The notes under the pieces were generated by a model. That model was not told where the DNA came from. It ran no database searches and saw nothing but the letters and a program-made list of their open reading frames with translations. A DNA stretch of 11,221 nucleotides from JBDTRY01 sp039931435 (GTDB lineage Bacteria > Acidobacteriota > Thermoanaerobaculia > Gp7-AA8): NCBI GenBank assembly GCA_039931435.1, contig JBDTRY010000115.1, forward strand, positions 1 to 11,221, written 5' to 3'. Both the position numbers and the translations under genes were made by a program. This document shows, in pieces, positions 1 through 8,700 of this stretch; positions within the stretch are counted from its first letter, which is position 1; every line of letters begins with the position of its first letter.

Positions 1-3000
1 AGAAACGAACGCCCACCGTAAAGCGATAGGTCCTTGGAAGCTGGTAAGCGGTCGAACGGGTCGCTTTTCCGAAGTTGGGATCGAAGATGTAGTGGACACC
101 GAGCTTCGGGGTCTCCGTGAACGGGTTGAAGCGGAGGCAGCGAGCGCCCGGGGTCGGCCCGGCTGCGGTCTGAATGCACTGTGCGTTGCGCGCTGTGTAG
201 ACGCGGGTCTCAACGACCGAGCCCACGCCGGTGGCGTTGTTCTCCACACCTTGCTCGTTGAAGGCGTTGAGGAGGTCGCCCCTGAAGAAGAAATTCACCA
301 CACTGATCGGCAGCGAATAACTCGCCGTCAGGTTCGTTGCGGTGATGTCGTCCAGGCGGAATCCGCCTCTCTTCGCGAAATAATAGGGTACATTCGACGG
401 AGCCGTGGCATAGCCGGGATTGACGACTCCGGTGGGGAGGGTTGTCGAGTTCTGGCGAACGTCGATCGTTCCCACCGCGGAAAATGGCTCGCCGGTGTGG
501 TAGGTCTCCAGCAGGCCGATGTTGAGCCGGCCGTAGGGCATGGCCAGGTCATACTGGACCCAGGCATTGGCGCGATGCCGAATGTCTTCGTTGAGGTATC
601 CCTCGGGCTGGTTCTGTGCAAACTTCTTGTATTCCGGATACTCGTTGTTTCCGACAAACACCGTGGCGTTGTTGAACGTCTCGGCTTCAACGTTCCCCTT
701 CAGTGTGGACCAGGTGTAGTTGCCTCCGAGGTTGAACCGCTCCAGGACCCGCAGAGCGCCCTGAAGCTGGATGCCGTTGTACTCCCGTTTCAGGCCCGAG
801 TCGTTGTTCTGAATGATGCCCAGGTCGACCTTGCTGCCGTTTGCGGCCGTGTTCTGGCCGGTTGAGATGTCCCGCTGGATCGTGTACCAGTCATGCCAGT
901 TGCGATGAATGTAGTCACCCTTGATGTAGCCGTTCGCGCCGAGCTGCTGGCCGATGCCGCCCGTGAACTCGTCCATGCTGGGCGAGGTCAGGCCTCCCTT
1001 GATGATTTCCTCCGTCAGACCAGGAATGAAGATGGAGTCGATGTTCGTGTAGCCCGTTACGCCACCCACAGAATTGAACCAGTCGAAGACCATCTTGATG
1101 ACCTGATCCGTGGGAACGGGAGGACCGAGGAGCTTTCCTGTTTTGCGGTCGAAGGCGTTGATCTCCGGCCCGCGATAGTTGAAGTAGATTGATCCAGGGT
1201 TTCCGGCGATGGAGACGGAGTCGGCGACGCCGCTGTCGATGGCAGCCACGTACCGGCCGTAATTCGCCGAGACGCGGGTCCGGCCGTTTCCGGTGAGGTC
1301 ATAGATGACACCGACGCGGGGGCTGATCAGAGAATCGTTAGCAACCGGATTCTTCGTCTGGTCCTTGGCGTCGTGCTTGTCATAGCGGGCACCGACGTTG
1401 AAGCTGAAGCGGTTGTTGAGGTCCCATTTGTCGTTGATGAAAAAGCTGTTCGTGGCGATGTCGGAAGTTTGCGAGAGCTGGGCGAGGGGATTGCTGGTGA
1501 GGAATCCGTTCACTGGATCGGCATGGAAGTAGACGTTCTGGCCGTCGTAAACGAAGTCGCCCCAGAGACGGAAGTTGCTTCCGGACTGGAAGTTGTTCTC
1601 GTGACGGTTTTCATGAAATGAATCGTACCCGCCGATGATGCTGTGACTACCGAACGACGGGGTGGAGAGGAAGTACGTGGCCTTCCCAAGATAGTCCTTA
1701 TTATTGCGCGTCTTGGGATCGCACGCGCAGAACGTCGGGGACCAGAGACGGCGTGAGGTGTTGTTGTCGCGAAGCAGGGTGCCGTTGATCAGATCGCCCT
1801 GGGGGCCGCCCCCTCCGACAAAGGCAAAGTAGCGGCGACTGTATTGCGCTTCGAGCAGGAGGTTTTGCGTGAACACCCCGCTGTAGTGTCCCACTTCCAG
1901 CCAGTTCGGAAGGCTGCGGTTCGTGAGGCTGCGGAGGTCCACGACGTTTCCGAACGTGTTGTTGATCTGATCGGTGTTGTTGTGAAGGTACGAGGCCACG
2001 ATGCTGTGTTTCTGGGTGATCTGGCCGGTGAGCTTGCCCTCGTAGCGTTTGTTGTCGCTGACCTGCTGAAACGGGATGTTTGTCTGCACCGTTGAGGCGG
2101 TGGACGAGGTTTTTGCGCTTCGGCCCGCTCCGAAAAACCAGAGGTGGTCCTTGAGAATGAATCCGCCCAGCGTGCCTTCGTAGCTGGAGTTGAGCTGGTC
2201 TCCATTCGGGACCTGCGCTGCTCCTGTTACCGGATCGCGAAAGTCCGTGAGCTTGGTCCAGTGGTCGTTCGTGAGATTGTCGCGAAGTGAGCCTGTGAAC
2301 TGGTTACCACCGGATTTGGTGATGCTGGAAACGACGCCGCCTGTGAAGCGACCGTACTCCGCCGATACGCCGGCCGTGAGCAGCGTCGTTTCCTGAATGG
2401 AGTCCTCGATGAAGAGGTTCTCCGGCTGTCCTCGGATCGAGTCGTTTATCACGACGCCGTTGACCAGGTAGAGGTTCGAGAACGAAGGGGCACCGTTGAT
2501 GATGGACTGATTGTTCGGCCCGCTGTTCGTCACGCCCGGCGCCAGCTGAATGCGCTGTGCAATGGTGCGGCCGACGGGCAGGCTCTCGATCAGCTTGGCG
2601 TCGAGGTGAGTCGAAACCTGAGAGGTCTCCAGCACCGAGGGCGCGGCAGCCGTGACCGTAATTGCTTCCGCTACCGCGCTCACTTTGAGATCGGCGTCCG
2701 CGCGAACGGTGCCTGCCAGAGTGACGGTGGCGGTCTTGGTTACCTTCTGCAGTCCTTCAAGATCGAAACTGACGGTGTACCGTCCGGGGGCGAGAGCCGG
2801 GAACAGGTAGGCACCGTTGTCTCCGGTGATCGCGGTCTTGGAGCCCTGCTGGCTTGGTGAGTCGGCCGTCACTGTCACGCCCGGAAGGCCCTTGCCCTCG
2901 GTGGTAACGGTGCCGGTGAGAGCGCCGGTCGTGGACTGAGCCCATCCCGTGGCCGTGACGACACTCACGGCGAAGAAAACCATGAGAATTCTAAGCACGT

Positions 3001-3007
3001 TCTTCAT
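1..3007 (-). CDS. TonB-dependent receptor-like outer-membrane protein, Oar family (stop codon outside window)
   Basis: My translation from ATG at 3007 gives 1002 uninterrupted codons down to position 2. Base 1 supplies a T, the first base of a presumed stop codon, so the protein is essentially complete. Residues 1-23 form a signal peptide (MKN, hydrophobic core, TGWA then QS). Residues ~28-108 match the carboxypeptidase-regulatory-like fold (GTVTTEGKGLPGVTVTV, later GAYLFPALAPGRYTVSF). Next come a TonB-box-like EAITVTA stretch and a plug domain to ~240 (LVNGVVIND, AEYGRFTGGVVSSITKSGG). The rest is a beta-barrel ending in VGVRF; a terminal Phe is typical of barrel proteins inserted by the Bam complex. 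Family knowledge places it in the outer membrane as a TonB-energised importer or Oar-like surface protein; the ligand is unknown. Cysteines pair up at C427/C429 and C944/C957. The receptor at 5727-8756 is a close paralogue. Confidence 0.9.
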   Translation of the reverse strand, partial: MKNVLRILMVFFAVSVVTATGWAQSTTGALTGTVTTEGKGLPGVTVTADSPSQQGSKTAITGDNGAYLFPALAPGRYTVSFDLEGLQKVTKTATVTLAGTVRADADLKVSAVAEAITVTAAAPSVLETSQVSTHLDAKLIESLPVGRTIAQRIQLAPGVTNSGPNNQSIINGAPSFSNLYLVNGVVINDSIRGQPENLFIEDSIQETTLLTAGVSAEYGRFTGGVVSSITKSGGNQFTGSLRDNLTNDHWTKLTDFRDPVTGAAQVPNGDQLNSSYEGTLGGFILKDHLWFFGAGRSAKTSSTASTVQTNIPFQQVSDNKRYEGKLTGQITQKHSIVASYLHNNTDQINNTFGNVVDLRSLTNRSLPNWLEVGHYSGVFTQNLLLEAQYSRRYFAFVGGGGPQGDLINGTLLRDNNTSRRLWSPTFCACDPKTRNNKDYLGKATYFLSTPSFGSHSIIGGYDSFHENRHENNFQSGSNFRLWGDFVYDGQNVYFHADPVNGFLTSNPLAQLSQTSDIATNSFFINDKWDLNNRFSFNVGARYDKHDAKDQTKNPVANDSLISPRVGVIYDLTGNGRTRVSANYGRYVAAIDSGVADSVSIAGNPGSIYFNYRGPEINAFDRKTGKLLGPPVPTDQVIKMVFDWFNSVGGVTGYTNIDSIFIPGLTEEIIKGGLTSPSMDEFTGGIGQQLGANGYIKGDYIHRNWHDWYTIQRDISTGQNTAANGSKVDLGIIQNNDSGLKREYNGIQLQGALRVLERFNLGGNYTWSTLKGNVEAETFNNATVFVGNNEYPEYKKFAQNQPEGYLNEDIRHRANAWVQYDLAMPYGRLNIGLLETYHTGEPFSAVGTIDVRQNSTTLPTGVVNPGYATAPSNVPYYFAKRGGFRLDDITATNLTASYSLPISVVNFFFRGDLLNAFNEQGVENNATGVGSVVETRVYTARNAQCIQTAAGPTPGARCLRFNPFTETPKLGVHYIFDPNFGKATRSTAYQLPRTYRFTVGVRF

Positions 3008-3015
3008 ACACTCAT

Positions 3016-3020
3016 CTCCT
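3016..3020 (-). promoter_or_regulatory. Shine-Dalgarno sequence of the first receptor gene
   Basis: On the minus strand AGGAG lies 8 nt before the ATG at 3007, which fixes this start. A second ATG at 3015 touches the AGGAG directly and opens only a three-codon frame (ATG AGT GTA TGA) whose TGA overlaps the real ATG. It is too close to the site to be the main start. Confidence 0.7.
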
Positions 3021-3233
3021 GTTCCCGTTTCGCCGGGCGCGAACCTCAGCTGTTACCGACTCCGTGAGGCAATTGTTTTACCACTTTGTAACACAACTCT
3101 GGTAGCAGTCAACTAATTGAAAAGACACGCTGACTAGCATGCAGCGGCGGTAACGGTCTCGCTTTGGATGCAAGCATCCGAATCGCCGCTACGGCTTCCT
3201 GGTGCAGCCCTGGTCCGCCAGAGGGATCGCTTC

Positions 3234-3249
3234 GACTCGATGTCGAGTC
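3234..3249. promoter_or_regulatory. 16-bp palindrome, operator candidate
   Basis: GACTCGA and TCGAGTC are perfect 7-bp arms separated by TG. The two-base centre makes an RNA hairpin awkward but suits a dimeric DNA-binding regulator. It lies about 116 bp upstream of the sulfatase-fold gene's TTG start and 227 bp from the receptor start. Operator function is inference only; no regulator gene is in the window. Confidence 0.3.
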
Positions 3250-3312
3250 ATTCTCCGGTCACGGTGTCGAACGATCTCGCGTTGCTGATCAGAGAGCATT
3301 CCGCAGTCGCCC

Positions 3313-3339
3313 GCCGCATTTCAGATTTGAAATAGCGGC
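3313..3339 (+). promoter_or_regulatory. Hairpin in the leader of the sulfatase-fold gene
   Basis: GCCGC (3313-3317) plus ATTTCA (3318-3323) pair with TGAAAT (3328-3333) plus GCGGC (3335-3339). This gives an 11-bp stem with a GATT loop and one bulged A at 3334. It ends 26 nt before the TTG start. No U-tract follows, so it is not a standard terminator. A second, weaker stem (CCTCA 3344-3348 with TGAGG 3358-3362) contains the GAGG that would serve as ribosome binding site. Either could act in mRNA or as a DNA site. Confidence 0.4.
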
Positions 3340-3365
3340 ACAGCCTCACTGTTTGACTGAGGTGC

Positions 3366-5498
3366 TTGCTCGTTCCGCTGAAACCTCTTCTCTCTAAGCT
3401 TCTGCTGGCCTTGCTCTGTGCCGCTGCGGTCGGCTGCGGTGCCCGCGAGAAGCCGCAGCCACCCCCGTCGAGAGTGCCGGTCATCCTCATCTCGATCGAC
3501 ACGCTTCGCGCCGACCATCTTCCGGCGTGGGGCTATCGAGGCGTGGAGACGCCGAACCTCGACCACTTCCGGCGCGACTCGATCCTCTTTTCGAATGCAT
3601 GGAGCCAGAGCCCGATGACGTTGCCCTCGCATCTGACGATGCTGACGGGTCTCCTTCCCTACGAACATGGCGTGCGGGACAACATCGGATTCCGCTTTCA
3701 CTCAGGGAGTCACTCCAATCTTCCGCAGATCCTCGAGGGGCAGGGATACAGCACGGGGGCAGCGGTCTCCTCGTATGTCTTGCGCGGCGAGAGCGGACTG
3801 CGCGACTGCTTCCAGTTCTATGACGATTCGATCAATCCTCGTCCCGACGCGGCATTCGACGAGTACCAGAGACCGGGTGCAGAGACGACTGCCATTGCCA
3901 AGCGATGGATTGACGAGCACTCGGCGCGGCCGTTTTTCTTTTTTCTCCATATCTATGAGCCGCATGTTCCCTACGCTCCTCCCGAGCCCTATCGCAGCCG
4001 GTTCCGGATGGCGTACGACGGCGAAATTGCGACGGCTGATGCGATCATCGGAGAGTTCCTCGAACATCTCCGCTCGAGTGGCATCTACGACCGTGCGCTG
4101 ATCATCTTCACGTCGGATCATGGAGAAGGGCTCGGAGACCACGGGGAGGAACAGCATTCGATCCTGCTCTACCGCGAGGCGCTACACGTTCCTTTGATGG
4201 TGAAGCTTCCTCATCAGCAACGGGCCGGCGAGTCCGTCGATCATACGGTCGGGCTGATCGATATCGCTCCTACCGTGTACGAGATCACCGGGATCCGACC
4301 GCAATCGAAAACCTCGGGGCTCTCATTGACTGCCTCGAACGGGGACTCCTCGTTGCGAACCGTGTACTCGGAGACACTTTACCCGCTGATTCATTTCGGC
4401 TGGAGCCCGCTCCGCTCGCTGGTGGACGGTCGGTACCAATACATCGAGTCGACTGATGCGGAGCTGTACGACTACCGAGGCGATTCAGGCGAACGGAGCA
4501 ACGTCACAGCTGCTCAGCGGCGAGTCGCTGCGTCCATGCGCGAGAAACTCGCGTCGATTCCTCGAGGACCGATTCAGGTGGGAGAGATCGACCCGGAGGC
4601 GGCGGCGAAGCTTTCCGCACTGGGCTATATCGGCGGGGCCCGGCCGCGAACCGAAACCGGCAACCTGCCCGACCCGGCCCGGATGATCGGAACGTTCGAA
4701 GAGATCCGCCGGGCCTTCGAGCTCTCTGACGGAGCGCGACCTGCGGAAGGGATCGACGCCCTGCGCCGGTTGCTGGAGGCCAATCCCGCGCAGTTCGAAG
4801 TGCGGGTCAAACTGGCCGAGGTCCTGGCGCGGGAGGGTCGGAACGAAGAAGCTGCAGGCCAGTACGCCGAAGCGATCAAGCGCTCATCGATCTTCCCCGC
4901 GGACGTTGCCATCGCCAGCGGAACTCTCCTGCTGAGAATGGGCCGCGTCGCCGAAGCCGAGCAACACGCCCGGTCGGCGATGACCGATGTTCCGGCGCGG
5001 GCGCACGAACTGCTCGCGCGCTCGGCAATGGCGAGAAAGAATTTTGTCGATGCCCGCACCGAAGCGAAGGCGGCATACGAGGCGCGGCCCTCGGCCTCAG
5101 CGCTGGTGTTTCTGGCCGAGGTGCAGGAAAAGAGCGGAGCGATGACCGAGGCGCTTTCGACGTTGGAAGAGGCGGAAGCCCTTGGTGCACGGCAGGGAAG
5201 CACGAAGACTTTCCGTTTGAACTTCGTCCGTGGCGATGCCCTGGGGAGGATGGAACGGCTGAGCGAGGCGGAGCAGGCCTACGATCGGGAAGTTCGCGAT
5301 TTTCCCAGCGATGTGGAAGCGTGGGCGGCGCTGGCCCTGGTGAAGTTTCTCAGAGGTGATCGCGCCGGAATGATGTCGACGCTCGAGGGGATGGTGAAGG
5401 CGAACCCCAATCGCGGAGCGTATCTGCTTGCGGCTAAGACGCTGGAGGCGCTCGGAGAGAGCGCGGCGGCGCGGGAGTGGAGGGCGCGGGGGCGGTAG
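3366..5498 (+). CDS. Sulfatase/alkaline-phosphatase-fold lipoprotein with C-terminal TPR repeats
   Basis: The protein has 710 residues. The TTG start at 3366 is chosen because an in-frame TGA lies at 3354 and later starts would remove the signal peptide. A weak GAGG lies only 3 nt upstream; CTG at 3357 is a less likely alternative. Residues 1-24 form a lipoprotein signal with lipobox AVGC, Cys24 being the predicted lipidated residue. The sulfatase fold covers ~37-425: SIDTLRADH (Asp45 as metal ligand), EPHVPY at 198-203, SDHGEG with Asp251-His252, and His274 in LHVPLMVK. Where sulfatases carry Cys/Ser-x-Pro-x-Arg, this protein has T85-L-P-S-H89, followed by the conserved LTG. There is thus no formylglycine residue, and Thr85 is the likely nucleophile. 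A SALGYIGG linker (~417-424) leads to roughly six TPR-like helix pairs (~440-705), usually protein-binding. It is probably an envelope-anchored hydrolase or transferase; sulfate or phosphate specificity cannot be told. Confidence 0.88.
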   Translation: MLVPLKPLLSKLLLALLCAAAVGCGAREKPQPPPSRVPVILISIDTLRADHLPAWGYRGVETPNLDHFRRDSILFSNAWSQSPMTLPSHLTMLTGLLPYEHGVRDNIGFRFHSGSHSNLPQILEGQGYSTGAAVSSYVLRGESGLRDCFQFYDDSINPRPDAAFDEYQRPGAETTAIAKRWIDEHSARPFFFFLHIYEPHVPYAPPEPYRSRFRMAYDGEIATADAIIGEFLEHLRSSGIYDRALIIFTSDHGEGLGDHGEEQHSILLYREALHVPLMVKLPHQQRAGESVDHTVGLIDIAPTVYEITGIRPQSKTSGLSLTASNGDSSLRTVYSETLYPLIHFGWSPLRSLVDGRYQYIESTDAELYDYRGDSGERSNVTAAQRRVAASMREKLASIPRGPIQVGEIDPEAAAKLSALGYIGGARPRTETGNLPDPARMIGTFEEIRRAFELSDGARPAEGIDALRRLLEANPAQFEVRVKLAEVLAREGRNEEAAGQYAEAIKRSSIFPADVAIASGTLLLRMGRVAEAEQHARSAMTDVPARAHELLARSAMARKNFVDARTEAKAAYEARPSASALVFLAEVQEKSGAMTEALSTLEEAEALGARQGSTKTFRLNFVRGDALGRMERLSEAEQAYDREVRDFPSDVEAWAALALVKFLRGDRAGMMSTLEGMVKANPNRGAYLLAAKTLEALGESAAAREWRARGR

Positions 5499-5616
5499 GG
5501 GTTGAGGATGTTGAATAAGGTTGTCGAGTTCAACGCCCCTCACCCGGCCCGGCACCTATTCGCGTTCGCAACATCGTATCGATCGCGTTCCTCGCGTGCG
5601 AACAGGTTCCGGTCCA

Positions 5617-5646
5617 CCCTCTCTCCCCGCTGGCGGGGGGCGAGGG
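5617..5646. repeat. GC-rich inverted repeat after the sulfatase-fold gene
   Basis: CCCTC (5617-5621) pairs with GAGGG (5642-5646), and inside it CCCCG (5625-5629) pairs with CGGGG (5634-5638) around CTGG. It lies about 120 bp past the stop of the plus-strand gene. No T-run follows on the plus strand, so it is either a weak terminator or one of the common C-rich/G-rich intergenic repeats. The rest of the 228-bp gap shows no gene. Confidence 0.45.
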
Positions 5647-5672
5647 ACTGGCGCTTTAGATGTCTGGACGTA

Positions 5673-5700
5673 GAAAAGCCCCGGCCGTGAGGCCGGGGCT
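5673..5700 (-). terminator. Intrinsic terminator of the second receptor gene
   Basis: A perfect 10-bp stem, AGCCCCGGCC (5677-5686) with GGCCGGGGCT (5691-5700), has a 4-nt loop. Read on the minus strand it is followed by a TTTT run (the last T being the stem's end), then CTAC. It starts 26 nt after the stop of the minus-strand receptor. On the plus strand no T-run follows, so it acts mainly for the receptor. Confidence 0.75.
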
Positions 5701-5726
5701 CGATACGGCTGCTGCTGGCCAGAAAC

Positions 5727-8700
5727 CTAGAAGCGGATTCCTGCCGAGAAGCGATAGGTGCGGGGCAACTGGTAGGCCTGGAAATTTGTGGGCCCGCCAA
5801 ATCCGGGTGCCAACTGATAGTGAACTCCCTCGACCGGAGTTTCGGTAAATGGGTTGAAGCGCAGGCAACGTGCTCCTGGCGTTGGACCGTTGGAAGCCTG
5901 AACGCAGTTGCTGTTGCGATTCGTTCGTACAGACTTCTGAATGAAATTGAGGTCTTCCACGCCGTCGTTGTTGAAGACGTTCAAGAGCTCGCCGGTGGCG
6001 AAAAGCTGCACTTTCCCGATGGGGAAGACGTAGTTCAGCGCCAGATCGGTGCGGTTGACGGCATCGGCACGCAGTGCACCACGATCGCTGAAATAGTAAT
6101 TCTGCACGCCGAGCAGAGACTGCTCGTAGGCCGGGATATCAGGAGCGCCTGCGTAGTTGGTGACGCTGATCAATCCGGCTGCCGAGTAAGCAACTCCGGA
6201 GTGGTAGCTGTGAAGGATCGTAGCGTTGAGGCTTCCGAAAGAAGCGGGCATGGGGACGTCGTAACCTGCCCAGAGTTTCAGCTGGTGACGGATATCAAAG
6301 TTGTCGATATAGCCAGTCGGCAGGCGACGGGCATATCCGGCGTACTCGGGGTAGTAGCTGTCCAGCGGAATGTTGGCGAAGGCGCCGCTGGTCACGGTCT
6401 CGGTCTCGTCGTTTCCGCGAAGTTTTGCATAGGTATAGCTGGTGCCAACGTTGAAACGGCTGGGGCGGAAGCCGGCCTGGAACTGCAGACCGCGATAATT
6501 GCGCTGGATGTCGTTGGTATTGTCGATGATTCCCCGATCATGGGTGATGCCCAACTGGTCGGTGATGGTTCCTGTGGCCTGGGTTACTGTGAGGCCGTAG
6601 AAGTCCTGCCACTTACGGTAGATGTAGTCCACCTTGGCGTACCCGGACTGTCCGAGCTGTACGCCATAGCCAGCGGCATATTCGTTCACCGACGGGGACT
6701 TGAGGGACCCTTCGAAGAAGTAGTCGAATCCCGGTACGGAGCGAGCGCCGGTAGGATGAAGAAGGTCAAGATTGCTCGTCCCGCCGTTCGCATTGAACCA
6801 GGCGAAGAGCATCTGCAGGGCGGTGTGATCGTCGACCAGCTGGTTCACCGGTGTTCCGGCGGGATTGATGACCGGGCCGCGATACTGGAAGTCGATTGAA
6901 CCGGGGGTTCCGGATGCGTCGTTGGCCGTGCCCGGTCCGTCGATGACCCGGGAGACGTATTTATTGTAGGAGGCCTGGAAGCGATGTTTGCCGTTGCCCA
7001 TGACATCGTAGATGGCCGTGAGGCGCGGACTGACGGCGCTATCGTCTGATGCGACCACGCCCTGTCCATCCTCGGAGTGGTTCTTGTCGTAGCGCAGGCC
7101 GAGGTTGAAGGTGAAGTGAGAGTTGAAGTCCCATTTGTCGTTGAGGAAGACGGACTTCACATCCAGATTGTTCTCGTTGGCACCGACGAAAATGGGCGTC
7201 CAGCGGATGTAGGATGCCGAGGAGTCGTCGATCGTGGGATAGAGAACTCCGTTGATCAGTCTCACGCTGCTGACGTTCACACGGAAATCGCTTCCGGACT
7301 GATGATTATTGGCGTAGCGGTTTTCGTGAAAATCCTCGCCACCGATGACGAAGCTGTGGTTACCGAATGAGGGAGTGCTGAGGAAATAGCTTCCCTTGGC
7401 CAGAATGCTGTGATTGTCGCGCCGTTCTGTGTCACAGACGCCGCAGAAGGTCGGGGAGTTGAAGCGGGCATTGCCGTTGGAGCTGTCCCGCATCAGCGTT
7501 CCCAGAATGAGGTCCGTGAACTTCGATCCGCTGTTGACAAACTTCAGGGTGCGCTTCGAGTACTGTCCTTCCAGAAGGAAGTTCGAAGTGATCACCCCGT
7601 TGTAGAAGGCTGAAGCGAGCGTCTCCGGAGTTCCCTGGGTAGTCAGGCTGTCGAGGTCGTAAATGGAGTTGGTGAAGCGGGTGTTGGTCAGATCGCGCTT
7701 CTTGTCCAGGTACGAGACGATGAGGCTGTGCTTCGGCGTGATCTGGCCGGTGAGCTTCACTTCGTAGCGCTTTTCGTCGTCCAGACGGGTGTAGGGGAGT
7801 GGCGACGCGCCGGTCGTGCCCGGAGGAAGGACGGTGGCGAAATCGGCAGTCTTCTTCTGCTGACGGCCCGCGCCGAAGAACCACAGGCGATCGCGAACGA
7901 TGAATCCTCCAAGAGTTCCTTCATACTGATGGTTGACCTTGTCCGTGCGCACCGTCTGCGTGGGAACCAGAGCTCCCCATGCGGAATTGGTGAGGTTGTC
8001 CCGGACCGAGCCGCTGAACTGGTTGCCTCCGGACTTGGTGATGGAGTTGATCACCCCTCCGGTGAACCGGCCGAACTCGGCGGAAATCGCTCCCGTGAGC
8101 ACGGTCGTCTCCTGAATGGCGTCTTCGATGAAGAGGGGTCCGGCCTGGCTGCGGAGGTTTTCCGTGATGACCACCCCGTTGACCATGATCAGGTTGTCGT
8201 AGCCCGGGCTTCCGGAGATCTGCACCTGGTTGGCGGAAAGCGTGCCGATCGAGGTTCCGGATTGTCCCGCGTCTGCCAGGACGCCAGGGGCAAGGGCCGC
8301 AACAGAGAGCGGATCGCGGTTTATCGGAAGCTTCTCGATAGCGTCCTGCTGGAAGTTTGATGAGATCTGCGGACTGTCCAGAACGGATGGAGAGCTGGCG
8401 GTGATGGTGATGGCTTCCGAGACCGTGGCAACAGTGAGGTCAGCATCGACCTTCGATGAGTTGGCAACGGCCACATTCTGCGTCTTGGTTACAGTCTGCA
8501 GACCGGCCAGTTCAAACGTGACGGTGTACATTCCGGGCGGCAGTCCCCCGAAATTGTAGCCACCGCCATCGCCGGAAATTGAATTCCGGCTTCCCTGAAG
8601 ATTCGGGGAAGTGATAGTAACGGTCACGCCCGGAAGGGGCGCCCCCTGACTGGTGACGGTGCCGCTGAGCGTTCCCGTGACGGAACCCTGAGCGTAGACA

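Larger units (their letters stand above)
3008..3365. promoter_or_regulatory. Divergent intergenic region between receptor and sulfatase-fold genes
   Basis: These 358 bp must hold both promoters, since the flanking genes point away from each other. The stretch about 3068-3123 is markedly more AT-rich than its surroundings and contains TTGACT on the minus strand (3112-3107), a fair -35 box for the receptor. No convincing -10 box follows at 16-18 nt, so I do not define a promoter exactly. TGTTAC (3051-3056) and GTAACA (3088-3093) form a spaced inverted repeat. GGATGC-AA-GCATCC lies at 3166-3179. Two stronger palindromes at 3234-3249 and 3313-3339 are listed separately. I find no small gene or RNA here. 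Confidence 0.5.

Noticed and set aside
1..5. Truncation or frameshift at the 3' end of the first receptor
   Set aside because: The frame is intact from 3007 to position 2 and ends in VGVRF, matching the end of the paralogue. Only the stop codon falls outside the window.
3083..3112. Sigma-70 promoter with TTGACT as -35 for the first receptor
   Set aside because: The hexamers 16-18 nt downstream (such as ACAAAG or CAAAGT) match the -10 consensus at only two or three positions, so I mention the -35-like box but do not call a promoter.
5820..6899. 359-codon plus-strand open frame
   Set aside because: It lies wholly antisense to the second receptor, whose frame has signal peptide, domains and conserved C-terminus. 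The antisense frame gives no recognisable protein and reflects codon bias.
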